DNA from: Lactobacillus intestinalis
GTDB taxonomy: Bacteria > Bacillota > Bacilli > Lactobacillales > Lactobacillaceae
Direction: 5' to 3'
Length of the DNA stretch: 64,000 bases
Assembly (NCBI RefSeq): GCF_024397795.1
Contig: NZ_CP072983.1
Location: 620,001-684,000 of the forward strand
Below are positions 1 through 8,438 of the stretch, in pieces. A model generated the notes under the pieces. That model made no database searches, was not told the origin of the DNA, and worked only from the letters and a program-made list of their open reading frames with translations. Position numbers and translations under genes: made by a program. Position 1 is the stretch's first letter. Each line of letters begins with the position of its first letter.

Positions 1-1
1 A

Positions 2-310
2 GTTAGTGATCGTCATGGTGAAGATACCGAAGCTTTTGACATGCGCGGTGTCAGTATCTTAGCTGACTACTATGTAGTAACTAGTGCTGGTTCTAACCGT
101 CAGCTACACGCGATTGCTAATGCAATTATTGATGAAGCTCATGAAAATAACTACACTGATTACCGAATTGAAGGTACTCGTGATTCTAACTGGCTTTTGA
201 TTGACTTAGGAGATGTAGTAGTAAACATTTTTACCGCCGAAGCTCGTGAATTTTATAACCTTGAAAAATTGTGGGCCAATGGCAAGCAACTTGAAATAAA
301 GGAAGACTAG
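2..310 (+). CDS. rsfS: Ribosomal silencing factor RsfS, 5' truncated by window edge
   Basis: The frame is open from base 2 to the stop at 310, giving the last 102 residues; the true start lies outside the window. Residues around SDRHGEDTEAFDM and ADYYVVTSAGSNRQ match the RsfS/Iojap core. RsfS binds ribosomal protein L14 and blocks subunit joining when nutrients are short (family knowledge). An ATG at 41 is internal to the conserved core and should not be taken as the start. The next gene, tmcAL, begins 6 bases after the stop, so the two are probably cotranscribed. Confidence 0.9.
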   Translation, partial: VSDRHGEDTEAFDMRGVSILADYYVVTSAGSNRQLHAIANAIIDEAHENNYTDYRIEGTRDSNWLLIDLGDVVVNIFTAEAREFYNLEKLWANGKQLEIKED

Positions 311-316
311 TAAATT

Positions 317-1468
317 ATGGGCGCAGTTGGAATAATTGCAGAATACAACCCTTTTCATAGTGGACATGATTTTTTAATGAATCAAGCTCGGATAATTGCG
401 GGCAAAGATCCTATTATTGTAGTAATGTCTGGAAACTATGTTCAACGTGGTGAAATGGCAATCATGGATAAATGGGCTCGGGCCAAAGCTGCTTTGCAGT
501 CTGGAGCAGATTTAGTGTTTGAATTGCCATTCTCTACTGCTGTACAAGCTGCTGATTTATTTTCATTAGGAAGCATTAATCAATTAGCTAAGCTTGGTGT
601 AACCGACTTAGTATTTGGCGTGGAAGATGCCAATTTGAATTTTACTTATTTAGGTCAAAAAATTGCTCAAATTCCTCGAAATCATATGGATTTTAAGGAT
701 TATAGTCAAACTTATTCCACTCAGTATAATCAAATGATTGCTCGAGAAGTGGGATATGAAGTGAATCAGCCAAATGCAATTTTAGGCTTGGCCTATGCAG
801 TAGCCAATTACAATTTGGGTGAACCGTTAAAGCTTCATCCAATTAATCGAATTGGCGCGGGTCATGATGATTTGCTTAATCGCGAGCATATTGTCCAAAG
901 TGCGAGTGCAATTCGGAACATTCTATTACATAATGAAGATAAAGAAGAACTAAAAACTTGGCTTCCTAAATTAGAAGCTAGTGAATTAATTAAGCAGCCC
1001 ATTTATCCAAATTGGAATATTCTCTTTCCATTTTTAAAATATCGCTTAGAGTCTTCTTCAATTGAAGAATTACAGAAGATTTATCAAATGAGTGAAGGAC
1101 TTGAGTATAAGATGAAGCAAGAGATTCATCTTGCCCAGACATTCACAGAATTTTTGCGTCATGTAAAATCTAAGCGATATACATATTCGCGTTTGCGAAG
1201 ACTTAGTTTGTACACTTTATTAAATGTTACTCAAGACGATATGATCAATAGCTTTAATGATGAATCATTGATGTTATTGGGATTCAGTAAGACTGGAAGA
1301 CAATTTTTGAAGAAAAATCGCAAGAATATTCAAACTGAAATTGTTTCTAAAGTTGATAAGAGAAGTGCCAAAGATGGCTCTTTAGGTCTGCAAGTCCGTG
1401 TAGACCGTTTATTTGAAGAATTATTACATGTCGATCAAAACTTTGGTCGACGTCCAGTGGAGGTGTAA
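317..1468 (+). CDS. tmcAL: tRNA(Met) cytidine acetate ligase TmcAL
   Basis: This 383-residue protein starts with the nucleotidyltransferase signature [13 protein letters not shown], containing the HxGH nucleotide-binding motif, and has the later SASAIR motif. In characterised members TmcAL activates acetate with ATP and acetylates the wobble cytidine (ac4C34) of elongator tRNA-Met. Length is normal for the family (formerly YlbM/DUF795). It sits between rsfS and yceD in a run of translation-related genes, with gaps of 6 and 8 bases that indicate one operon. The function is inferred from family; the fold and motifs are visible. Confidence 0.93.
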   Translation: MGAVGIIAEYNPFHSGHDFLMNQARIIAGKDPIIVVMSGNYVQRGEMAIMDKWARAKAALQSGADLVFELPFSTAVQAADLFSLGSINQLAKLGVTDLVFGVEDANLNFTYLGQKIAQIPRNHMDFKDYSQTYSTQYNQMIAREVGYEVNQPNAILGLAYAVANYNLGEPLKLHPINRIGAGHDDLLNREHIVQSASAIRNILLHNEDKEELKTWLPKLEASELIKQPIYPNWNILFPFLKYRLESSSIEELQKIYQMSEGLEYKMKQEIHLAQTFTEFLRHVKSKRYTYSRLRRLSLYTLLNVTQDDMINSFNDESLMLLGFSKTGRQFLKKNRKNIQTEIVSKVDKRSAKDGSLGLQVRVDRLFEELLHVDQNFGRRPVEV

Positions 1469-1476
1469 TCAATAAG

Positions 1477-2037
1477 ATGTTAACAATTAACTTTTCTAAT
1501 ATTAAAAATAGTCCAAATCCTTTAACTCATATCGATAAAGATTTGGAAATGCGTCCGGAGTTCTTTAATCGAAGTCAGGACCTTTTGATTGAAGCTGAAA
1601 ATGTTCATGTGAGTGGAGATCTATTTTACGATGAGCCATATGTGACAGGTAACTTCCATGTCACAGCAGATTTGGTAGTACCATCAAGTAGAAGCTTAGA
1701 TCCAGTGAAGTATCATGAAGATTTTTCTTTCACCGAAAATTATTCAGAAACTACTCCAACCAAGCAAGAACTTGAAGACAATCCTGATCCAATTGTTAAA
1801 GTTGAGGATGATGTGATTGACTTGCAAACTGCAATTGAAGATAATATTTTGCTTCATATTCCTACAACTATTCTTACTCCTGAAGAAGAAAAAGATAATA
1901 TTTTTCCAGAAGGCAATGGCTGGGAAGTTGTATCAGAATCAAGTTTTGAAGAAGGTAAAAAGAACCAAGTAAATCCAGCCTTTGCAAAATTGAAGATTCT
2001 TTTGGATAATCAAGATGATAAAAATTCAGATAAATAA
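1477..2037 (+). CDS. yceD: YceD/DUF177 family protein
   Basis: A 186-residue acidic protein of the YceD (DUF177) family, recognisable from the N-terminal MLTINFSNIKNSPNPL segment and the central HVSGDLFYDEPYVTGNFHVTADLVVP region. The family is linked to 23S rRNA or ribosome assembly and in most bacteria lies directly before rpmF (L32). Here no rpmF follows: a terminator begins 10 bases after the stop. A GGAGGTG ribosome site precedes the ATG. The C-terminal third is rich in Asp, Glu and Asn and looks poorly structured. The biochemical role is not shown by the sequence. Confidence 0.85.
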   Translation: MLTINFSNIKNSPNPLTHIDKDLEMRPEFFNRSQDLLIEAENVHVSGDLFYDEPYVTGNFHVTADLVVPSSRSLDPVKYHEDFSFTENYSETTPTKQELEDNPDPIVKVEDDVIDLQTAIEDNILLHIPTTILTPEEEKDNIFPEGNGWEVVSESSFEEGKKNQVNPAFAKLKILLDNQDDKNSDK

Positions 2038-2047
2038 ATAATTTTTG

Positions 2048-2085
2048 AATCACTCAAAGTAAATTTCACTTTGAGTGATTTTTTG
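2048..2085 (+). terminator. Rho-independent terminator after yceD
   Basis: A perfect 13-bp stem (AATCACTCAAAGT / ACTTTGAGTGATT, 2048-2060 and 2068-2080) with a 7-base loop is followed by a run of T. It ends the rsfS-tmcAL-yceD operon. Confidence 0.93.
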
Positions 2086-2183
2086 TCTTGTCTTGAAACG
2101 ATTTTTAAAGTATCCTTTAATTATAAAAACATTTTTTAATCTAATTTTAGTACAACTAAAAATATAAGAGGAATAGGGTAGAC

Positions 2184-2897
2184 ATGGCAAAGATTTTAAT
2201 TATTGAAGATGAAAAGAATTTGGCTCGTTTCGTAGAATTAGAACTTAAACACGAAAACTATGAAACAGTCGTTGAGAACAATGGCCGTAAAGGTTTGGAA
2301 GATGCTTTAAATCAAGATTTTGATGCTATTCTACTTGATTTGATGTTGCCAGACTTAAACGGTTTGGAAATTGCACGTCGAGTTCGTCAAGTAAAGACTA
2401 CTCCAATTATTATGATGACTGCACGCGATTCTGTGATCGATCGAGTTTCTGGATTAGATCATGGAGCAGATGATTACATTGTTAAGCCATTTGCAATTGA
2501 AGAATTGCTTGCCCGCTTACGTGCTGTTCTTCGCCGAGTAAAGATTGAAAAGGATGCTTCTCGTGCTACTGTAGCCAAACAAAAGATTGTTAAGTTTAAA
2601 GATTTAACTATTGAAACAGCTAACAGAATTGTACATCGTGGCGATGGTAAGGTAATTGACTTAACTAAACGCGAATATAATTTATTGATGACTTTGATTC
2701 AAAATAAGAACAATGTGGTTAGTCGCGATCAACTTTTAAATAAGATTTGGGGACCTGAATCTAATATTGAAACCAATGTTGTAGAAGTTTATGTTCGTTA
2801 CTTGCGCAACAAGATCGACGTTCCTGGCCGTCCTTCATATATCAAGACTGTTCGTGGAACTGGATATATGGTAAGAGATGAAGATGATGACCAATAA
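2184..2897 (+). CDS. OmpR/PhoB-family response regulator
   Basis: A 237-residue two-component regulator. The receiver domain (about 1-120) has the acidic pair in IIEDE, the phospho-acceptor Asp52 in LLDLMLPDLNG and the KPF lysine. The C-terminal winged helix (about 140-230) ends with the typical VRGTGYMV strand-turn. It resembles the ArlR/LisR/CovR group, which in Gram-positives responds to envelope or acid stress; the exact signal here is unknown. The coding sequence overlaps the histidine kinase gene by 20 bases, so the two are translationally linked. Confidence 0.92.
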   Translation: MAKILIIEDEKNLARFVELELKHENYETVVENNGRKGLEDALNQDFDAILLDLMLPDLNGLEIARRVRQVKTTPIIMMTARDSVIDRVSGLDHGADDYIVKPFAIEELLARLRAVLRRVKIEKDASRATVAKQKIVKFKDLTIETANRIVHRGDGKVIDLTKREYNLLMTLIQNKNNVVSRDQLLNKIWGPESNIETNVVEVYVRYLRNKIDVPGRPSYIKTVRGTGYMVRDEDDDQ

Positions 2898-4440
2898 AGA
2901 TAAAAAGCAAAAAAAGACCAAGCACACATCCTTAATTGCAAGATGGGTCAGTATCGTTACTTTGACGATTATGGTCTCTTTTGTTATTTTCTCCGTAGTA
3001 ATATATTCGATTGTTAGTCAGCAATCTTTAAATCAGCAGGAAGAGACCTCTAATAATGTGGTAGTAACTTTGCAGAATCGGCTCGAATCCATTCCTAATG
3101 AATTGCAAATATCGAATGTGATTCCGTCGCTTTCACCGTCAACTAAGCGAGTATTGCGAGGAGTACCTGCAATTAATGATCAAAATAGTGCAACTAGTGC
3201 ATTTAATGATGATTTATTAGCTTCAATTACTAATCCGGATATTAGTGTTGCTGTCTATAACACACATAATGAAGTTGTCTTTTCTAATGGAGATACGACC
3301 CCGAAATATCGTAAATTTAAAGGTGAAAATAAAGTCGAAAAAATCCAGCATGGTACTCATGCGGAGCTTTTAACCTACCATACAGTTAAATCTAGCCGTA
3401 CGGGCAAAATCATCGGCTATATCGTGGTTTCTAACCAGATGACCTATTATAACCGTCTAATGAAGAATTTACTGCACTGGATGCTAATTATTTCGTTAAT
3501 AGCAGTTATAATATTTATCGGGATTGCCTTTGTGGTAGTTAAGGATGTAGTTCAACCAATTAAAGAAATTTCAAAAGTTGCTCGTGAAGTTAATGATGAT
3601 CCAAACAGTTCAATGAGAATCAAAGAGCTTCATCGAAACGATGAATTGGAAGAATTAGCGATTACTTTTAATGAGATGCTGGACCGAATGCAGCGGTATA
3701 TTGATCAACAAAAAGAATTTGTAGGGGATGTTTCTCACGAGTTGAGAACCCCGGTAGCCGTCATTGAAGGACATCTTAACATGCTTGAACGCTGGGGGAA
3801 GGATGATCCAGAAATCTTGGATGAATCTATTAAAGCCTCTTTGCAGGAAGCTGATCGGATGAAGCACCTTATTCAAGAAATGCTTGACTTAACTCGTGCT
3901 GAACAAATTAATGTACAATATCCAAATGCAGTCACAAATGTTTATGACGTTTTGACACGTGTGGTAGCAGATTTGGCCTTAGTTCACAAAGATTTCAAGA
4001 TTCAGCTAGATACAGATGATTTGCCACCCGATACAGAAATCCAAATCTATCATGGTCACTTAGAGCAACTTCTAGTAATTCTAATTGATAACGGAATTAA
4101 GTATTCAACTACCCGAAAACAAATTAATGTTTCTGCTGGAGTTTCTAACGATGAAGTTACTATCATTGTGCAGGACTTTGGGGAAGGAATTTCTCAAGCA
4201 GATCAAGAAAAGATCTTCAATCGTTTCTACCGAGTTGATAAGGCTAGAACCCGTGAAAAGGGTGGTAATGGTTTGGGGCTTTCAATTGCTCAAAAACTTG
4301 TTACTAGCTATCATGGTTCAATTAGCGTTGATTCTGTTGAAGGTCAAGGAAGCCAATTTAAGTTGGAATTTCCAGTTCTGACTAAAAAAGAAGCTGAAAG
4401 ACTTAAGAAATTAGATCAAAAGAAGAAGTTAGAGCATTAA
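2878..4440 (+). CDS. Sensor histidine kinase partner of the upstream regulator
   Basis: A 520-residue membrane sensor: transmembrane helix at about 24-47, an extracytoplasmic sensor region of about 150 residues, a second helix at about 198-221, a HAMP linker, then DHp and ATPase domains. His287 in DVSHELRTPVAVIEGH is the phosphorylation site. N box (DNGIKYS), G1 (DFGEGIS), F (FYRVDKAR) and G2 (GGNGLGLSI) boxes are all present, so the kinase looks active. In-frame ATGs at 2884 and 2887 are possible alternative starts. It pairs with the overlapping response regulator; ArlS/LisK-like is the closest family description. Confidence 0.92.
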   Translation: MKMMTNKDKKQKKTKHTSLIARWVSIVTLTIMVSFVIFSVVIYSIVSQQSLNQQEETSNNVVVTLQNRLESIPNELQISNVIPSLSPSTKRVLRGVPAINDQNSATSAFNDDLLASITNPDISVAVYNTHNEVVFSNGDTTPKYRKFKGENKVEKIQHGTHAELLTYHTVKSSRTGKIIGYIVVSNQMTYYNRLMKNLLHWMLIISLIAVIIFIGIAFVVVKDVVQPIKEISKVAREVNDDPNSSMRIKELHRNDELEELAITFNEMLDRMQRYIDQQKEFVGDVSHELRTPVAVIEGHLNMLERWGKDDPEILDESIKASLQEADRMKHLIQEMLDLTRAEQINVQYPNAVTNVYDVLTRVVADLALVHKDFKIQLDTDDLPPDTEIQIYHGHLEQLLVILIDNGIKYSTTRKQINVSAGVSNDEVTIIVQDFGEGISQADQEKIFNRFYRVDKARTREKGGNGLGLSIAQKLVTSYHGSISVDSVEGQGSQFKLEFPVLTKKEAERLKKLDQKKKLEH

Positions 4441-4472
4441 AAAAGAACTAGGATTTTCCTAGTTCTTTTTTA
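4441..4472. terminator. Bidirectional terminator between histidine kinase and yidC
   Basis: Stem AAAAGAACTAGGA / TCCTAGTTCTTTT with a 4-base loop, A-rich on the left and T-rich on the right, so it can end both the plus-strand two-component operon and the minus-strand yidC transcript. Confidence 0.9.
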
Positions 4473-4481
4473 TTTTATAGG

Positions 4482-5450
4482 TTATTTCTTATTCTTTTGT
4501 TTACCTTGATTACGTTTACGCAAATCTTGGTGCAATTCTTGAGTCTTCTTATCGTTTCCAGCGGCAGCACTGTGAGTACTAAATAAATCATCAACCTTAG
4601 CTTGAGTTACAACTTGAACGATAGGTTTTTCCTTCAATTCGCTAGCGATACGAGCCTTTTCACGAGGTTGAATAAAGAAAGTAACGATTAATTGTTGAAT
4701 AATCATCACAAAGTTACCTGCAGCCCAGTATAAAGCCAAAGCTCCTGAGAAGGACAAACTGAAGAATAAGGTCATGATTGGGTTCATGAACATCATCGAT
4801 TGCATGGTCTTCTTTTGTTCTTCAGGGATGCCGATTAAGGAAATGTAACCTTGAATTACGGCGAAGACGGTCGCAACAATTGCTAAAACTAGTGACTTGC
4901 TGCTTAGTGAGATTCCAAAGAAAGTTGCGTCTTTCAAAACTGCAGAGTAGGCTACCGCTTGATAAATACCAAGCATGATTGGCATTTGAATCAATAATGG
5001 TAAACATCCAATTCCACCAGTTAGAGAAACGTTGTTCTTTGAGTAAAGTTCACGTTGCCAAGTTGAAAGAGTCATCTGTTGTTCAGGAGTTAATCCTTTG
5101 TGCTTCATTGCATTTTGAATCAGCTTCATTTGTGGTTGCAAACGAGACATCTTTTCTTGTTGAGTAACGCTCTTCTTTTGCTGGGTGAGCATCAATGGAA
5201 GTAAGATGATTCTAACTACCAAAGTAATAATAACGATTGCCCAACCAGCTCCATTTGCTCCTTTAATTGAATGAGCGACTTGAAGCATGATGTTTTGAAG
5301 CGGTAAACTTATCCATTTAAAGATCCAGCCATAAGGTCCTCCATGAGGTGGGGTGCTAGTATTTGGATTACCACTAGAACAGCCACTAACAATCAACATT
5401 ACAGTAAGAACTACTGCAAGCAGAGCAAAATATTTACGATATTTTTTCAT
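4482..5450 (-). CDS. yidC: Membrane protein insertase YidC/Oxa1 family, lipoprotein form
   Basis: A 322-residue YidC of the Gram-positive lipoprotein type. The N-terminus has a signal peptide ending in the lipobox VSGC (Cys24), followed by the five-helix Oxa1 core with motifs such as GGIGCLPLLIQMPI and MTLFFSLSFSGALALYWAAGN. The basic tail (KKTQELHQDLRKRNQGKQKNKK region) fits ribosome contact. YidC inserts and folds membrane proteins alone or with Sec. Lactobacilli usually carry two paralogues; which one this is cannot be settled here. The acylphosphatase gene lies 40 bases upstream on the same strand. Confidence 0.95.
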   Translation of the reverse strand: MKKYRKYFALLAVVLTVMLIVSGCSSGNPNTSTPPHGGPYGWIFKWISLPLQNIMLQVAHSIKGANGAGWAIVIITLVVRIILLPLMLTQQKKSVTQQEKMSRLQPQMKLIQNAMKHKGLTPEQQMTLSTWQRELYSKNNVSLTGGIGCLPLLIQMPIMLGIYQAVAYSAVLKDATFFGISLSSKSLVLAIVATVFAVIQGYISLIGIPEEQKKTMQSMMFMNPIMTLFFSLSFSGALALYWAAGNFVMIIQQLIVTFFIQPREKARIASELKEKPIVQVVTQAKVDDLFSTHSAAAGNDKKTQELHQDLRKRNQGKQKNKK

Positions 5451-5490
5451 TTAGATTAATCACCACTTATTTTCTATAAAACTTTAATAT

Positions 5491-5814
5491 TTAATATAAT
5501 ACACGAAAACTGTGTAATTTTCCTACATTTTCTAGTTTTTCAACCTTCATATTGGTAATTTTAGCAAAAGGAGAAAGATTGTGGGGCAAATCTTTTAGAA
5601 ATTCGTCTACTTTTCCTTTATTTGCTTGTAGTACAATAGTGACTGTCCCATCTGGGTTGTTTTTGACAGTGCCAGGAATTGACATCGCATCAGCCAGTGT
5701 TGCTACACTATAGCGAAAACCTACGCCTTGCACTGTGCCTGAAACGATCACTTTCCAAGCTTCAACGTACTCTGTTGGTTCACTATTTTTACGAAATTTA
5801 TCAAATAAACTCAT
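5491..5814 (-). CDS. acyP: Acylphosphatase
   Basis: A 107-residue protein with the acylphosphatase signature VQGVGFRYS; Arg34 (phosphate binding) and Asn52 in VKNNPDG (catalytic) are both present. It hydrolyses acyl phosphates. The family core is about 90 residues; this protein has an extra polar N-terminal stretch of about 17 residues (to YVEAWKV), with no internal start that would remove it cleanly. It lies just upstream of yidC on the same strand, a common pairing in lactobacilli, and diverges from the TrmH-family gene. Confidence 0.93.
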   Translation of the reverse strand: MSLFDKFRKNSEPTEYVEAWKVIVSGTVQGVGFRYSVATLADAMSIPGTVKNNPDGTVTIVLQANKGKVDEFLKDLPHNLSPFAKITNMKVEKLENVGKLHSFRVLY

Positions 5815-5903
5815 AATTATCTCTTTTCTAGTTTATTACTTCAATTCTACCATGTTATTTTTGCAAAAAATCTATAAAATAGGATTAAGAAAGAAGGATT
5901 GCC

Positions 5904-6668
5904 ATGCAACAAATTAGTTCAGTCAATAATAAAACTATCAAGGATTTAGCCAAACTCAATAAGAAAAAGTATCGCGAAGATACTGGCATGTACATTATCG
6001 AAGGTTTTCATTTAATTGAAGAAGCCTTACAAGCTGGCCGCAAGTTTCAATATTTGCTTGGAACTGATGAAGCTTTAAATAAAGTGGAAGAATACGGGGT
6101 GGACCTCTCAAGTAAATCGGTTATTTTGATCAATAAAGCCATTACGCGCCATTTGAGTTCTACTAAGAATTCGCAAGAGATTTTTATGGTGCTTAAAATT
6201 GATCAACCAAAAGAATTTCCATTCAATTATGGCAAATGGGTTTTGCTTGATAATCTAGCTGATCCTGGTAATGTTGGAACTATTATTCGAACTGCAGATG
6301 CTGCTGGATTTGACGGGGTGGTGCTTTCTCCAGAAAGTGTTGATCTCTATAATCCAAAAACTCAACGAGCAATGCAAGGAAGTCAATTCCATATTGAACT
6401 TATTAAGCAAGATCTTGCTTCTGTCATCACTACGCTTAAATCATATGATATCCCCGTTTATGCAAGTATGCTTGATAAAAGTGCTAAAGAATTACCTGAT
6501 TTTGAAAAAGTCCCTCAATTAGGTTTAGTAATTGGGAATGAAGCCCATGGAGTGAGCGATTTTATTGCTAAGTTAAGTGATGAAAAGCTTTATATCCCAA
6601 TTAAAGGTCAAGCTGAATCTTTGAATGCCGCAGTTGCAGCAGGAATAATGATTTATCATTTTGCTTAA
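5904..6668 (+). CDS. TrmH/SpoU-family rRNA/tRNA 2'-O-methyltransferase
   Basis: A 254-residue SpoU-type methyltransferase. An N-terminal substrate-binding domain (about 1-95) leads into the SPOUT domain with motif 1 (DNLADPGNVGTIIRTADA), motif 2 (LVIGNEAHGVS) and motif 3 (IPIKGQAESLNAAVAAGI), which form the trefoil knot and SAM site. YsgA-like members methylate rRNA or tRNA ribose; the exact target is unknown. A purine-rich ribosome site precedes the ATG. It diverges from acyP across 89 bases and is monocistronic. Confidence 0.92.
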   Translation: MQQISSVNNKTIKDLAKLNKKKYREDTGMYIIEGFHLIEEALQAGRKFQYLLGTDEALNKVEEYGVDLSSKSVILINKAITRHLSSTKNSQEIFMVLKIDQPKEFPFNYGKWVLLDNLADPGNVGTIIRTADAAGFDGVVLSPESVDLYNPKTQRAMQGSQFHIELIKQDLASVITTLKSYDIPVYASMLDKSAKELPDFEKVPQLGLVIGNEAHGVSDFIAKLSDEKLYIPIKGQAESLNAAVAAGIMIYHFA

Positions 6669-6672
6669 GTAC

Positions 6673-6701
6673 TTGTATTTAGTAAGTGATTTATTTATAA
6701 T
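6673..6701 (+). promoter_or_regulatory. Sigma-A promoter for the HxlR-type gene
   Basis: TTGTAT (6673-6678), a 17-base spacer and a consensus TATAAT (6696-6701) lie 65 bases upstream of the ATG at 6766. Called by eye. Confidence 0.6.
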
Positions 6702-6765
6702 ATTCTTAATTGGAAGGCAAAGCTTGCTATAAAGTTAAAAACTAAATTAATTGGGGGAATTAATA

Positions 6766-7107
6766 ATGACTCAAGTAAAAGCTAAAAAACCTTGTAAACC
6801 AGAAGATTATGAATTATGTAAGCATTTCATCAATGCTTTTCAAATTATCGGTAAAAAGTGGAATGGTTTAATTATTAGTTCTTTATGTGATACTGAGGAT
6901 ATGCGATTTAAGGATTTGGCTCACTGTATTGAAGCCTGTTCTGACCGTGTCTTAGTTGAAAGATTGAAAGAACTTGAAGAAGAAAAAATCGTTAAACGCT
7001 CAGTTGATGGCGAAACTGGGATTATCTCATATAGTTTGACTGAAAAAGGATCAGATTTAAAGCCTGTATTTGATCAAGTTCATAATTGGGCAGATAAATG
7101 GGTCTAA
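6766..7107 (+). CDS. HxlR-family winged-helix regulator
   Basis: A 113-residue protein with the HxlR domain: GKKWNGLIISSLC at the start of the wing-helix, DMRFKDLAHCI and the SDRVLVERLKELEEE recognition region. These proteins are dimeric repressors or activators, often of redox or aldehyde-stress genes. Four cysteines in the N-terminal half (in KPCKP, ELCKH, SLCDT and EACSD) could be redox sensitive, but that is inference. The start was set at the ATG at 6766 behind GGGGGA; an in-frame TTG at 6751 overlaps that ribosome site. No obvious target is adjacent, apart from pheST, which has its own promoter. Confidence 0.88.
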   Translation: MTQVKAKKPCKPEDYELCKHFINAFQIIGKKWNGLIISSLCDTEDMRFKDLAHCIEACSDRVLVERLKELEEEKIVKRSVDGETGIISYSLTEKGSDLKPVFDQVHNWADKWV

Positions 7108-7112
7108 AAAAC

Positions 7113-7141
7113 TTGCAGTTTTAGTCAAAAAGAATTATTCT
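7113..7141 (+). promoter_or_regulatory. Promoter of pheST leader
   Basis: TTGCAG (7113-7118) and TATTCT (7136-7141) are separated by 17 bases and lie immediately before the T-box leader. Called by eye. Confidence 0.6.
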
Positions 7142-7369
7142 ATTATTTAATTACGAAGAACAAGACTAGTAACAAATGGAATTTAAAAGAGAGGCCTTTT
7201 TATTGAGCTGAGAGAAAGGCTTAAGTGAAATTTGTGAATTTCATCTTGGGAGTAGAATCTAATCAATTCCGGTATTTCACCGTTATCGAAAACTTGAGTG
7301 TAGGCAGATTCTGTCTAAATAAGGGTGGTACCGCGAAGCTTCGTCCCTAGATGGGGATGGAGCTTTTTT
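7142..7369 (+). promoter_or_regulatory. T-box riboswitch of pheST (tRNA-Phe responsive)
   Basis: The leader holds the invariant T-box AAGGGTGGTACCGCG (7321-7335), followed by a terminator stem (7337-7348 with 7353-7364) and a T run. The candidate specifier is TTC at 7276-7278, followed by ACCGTTATC, as often seen after specifiers; it encodes Phe, agreeing with the downstream pheST. Uncharged tRNA-Phe should stabilise the antiterminator. The specifier assignment is inference from position and codon; the T-box and terminator are directly visible. Confidence 0.93.
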
Positions 7370-7388
7370 GTTTGAAAGGAAAAGATAT

Positions 7389-8438
7389 ATGGACTTATTT
7401 GATAAGTTAAAACAACTGCGTGAGCAGGGCCTTGAAGAGATCAAAAAGGCTGCAGATGAGAAGAAGTTGAACGAAGTTCGTGTAGAACTTATTGGTAAAA
7501 AAGGTGAATTAACTCAAATTTTACACTCCATGAAGGATGTTGCGCCTGAAAACCGTCGTGAAGTAGGTCAAAAGGTTAATGAATTACGTGACTTGTTCAA
7601 TGCACAATTGGATAATGCTAAAGAAGAAATTGTTAAAGCTTTAATTGCTAAGAAGCTTGAAGAAGAAAAAATCGATGTGACTTTACCAGGTCGTGAAGGT
7701 CATCTTGGATCAAAGCATCCCATCAATGTCATTTTAGATGATTTGGAAAGCTACTTCATCGGTATGGGTTACCAAGTTGTACAAGGCCCAGAAATCGAAA
7801 CGGACCACTACTGTTTCGAAATGATGAACTTGCCAAAGGACCACCCAGCACGTGACATGCAAGCAACTTTCTACATTGATTCAGAAAACTTGCTTAGAAC
7901 GCAAACTTCTGGTGATCAAGCTCGTGTTCTTGAAAAGCATGACTTTTCTAAGGGCCCATTAAAGATGGTTGGTCCAGGTAAGGTTTACCGTCGTGATGAT
8001 GATGACGCTACTCACTCACACCAATTCATGCAAATGGAAGGTTTAGTGGTTGATAAGAACGTTACTATGAGTGATTTAAAGGGAACTTTGGACATGATTG
8101 CTAAACACGTCTTCGGTCAAGATCGTCAAACTCGTCTTCGTCCAAGTTACTTCCCATTCACTGAACCATCAGTTGAAATGGATGTTTCATGTTTCAAGTG
8201 TAATGGTAAGGGATGTCCTGTATGTAAGTATACTGGCTGGATTGAAGTTTTGGGTGCTGGTATGGTTCACCCTAATGTTCTTGAAAACGCGGGTGTTGAC
8301 TCAAGTGTTTACGGTGGATTTGCATTTGGACTTGGCTTAGATCGTTTCGCAATTTTAAAATACGGTATCAATGATATTCGTGATTTCTACACTAATGATG
8401 TTCGTTTCTTAAGACAATTCCGTAAGGAGGAAGATTAA
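7389..8438 (+). CDS. pheS: Phenylalanyl-tRNA synthetase alpha subunit
   Basis: The catalytic alpha subunit of the (alpha-beta)2 class II enzyme charging tRNA-Phe; 349 residues from the ATG at 7389, which follows the ribosome site GAAAGGAAAAG. An N-terminal coiled coil (about 1-85) binds tRNA, followed by the class II core with motif 2-like [18 protein letters not shown] and motif 3 [22 protein letters not shown] at 7368 lies inside the terminator T run and is not the start. The stop abuts the pheT ATG with no gap, so the subunits are translated together under T-box control. Confidence 0.97.
   Translation: MDLFDKLKQLREQGLEEIKKAADEKKLNEVRVELIGKKGELTQILHSMKDVAPENRREVGQKVNELRDLFNAQLDNAKEEIVKALIAKKLEEEKIDVTLPGREGHLGSKHPINVILDDLESYFIGMGYQVVQGPEIETDHYCFEMMNLPKDHPARDMQATFYIDSENLLRTQTSGDQARVLEKHDFSKGPLKMVGPGKVYRRDDDDATHSHQFMQMEGLVVDKNVTMSDLKGTLDMIAKHVFGQDRQTRLRPSYFPFTEPSVEMDVSCFKCNGKGCPVCKYTGWIEVLGAGMVHPNVLENAGVDSSVYGGFAFGLGLDRFAILKYGINDIRDFYTNDVRFLRQFRKEED

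Noticed and set aside
7368-7388. TTG start for pheS
   Set aside because: It is in the T-run of the T-box terminator; the ATG at 7389 has the ribosome site.
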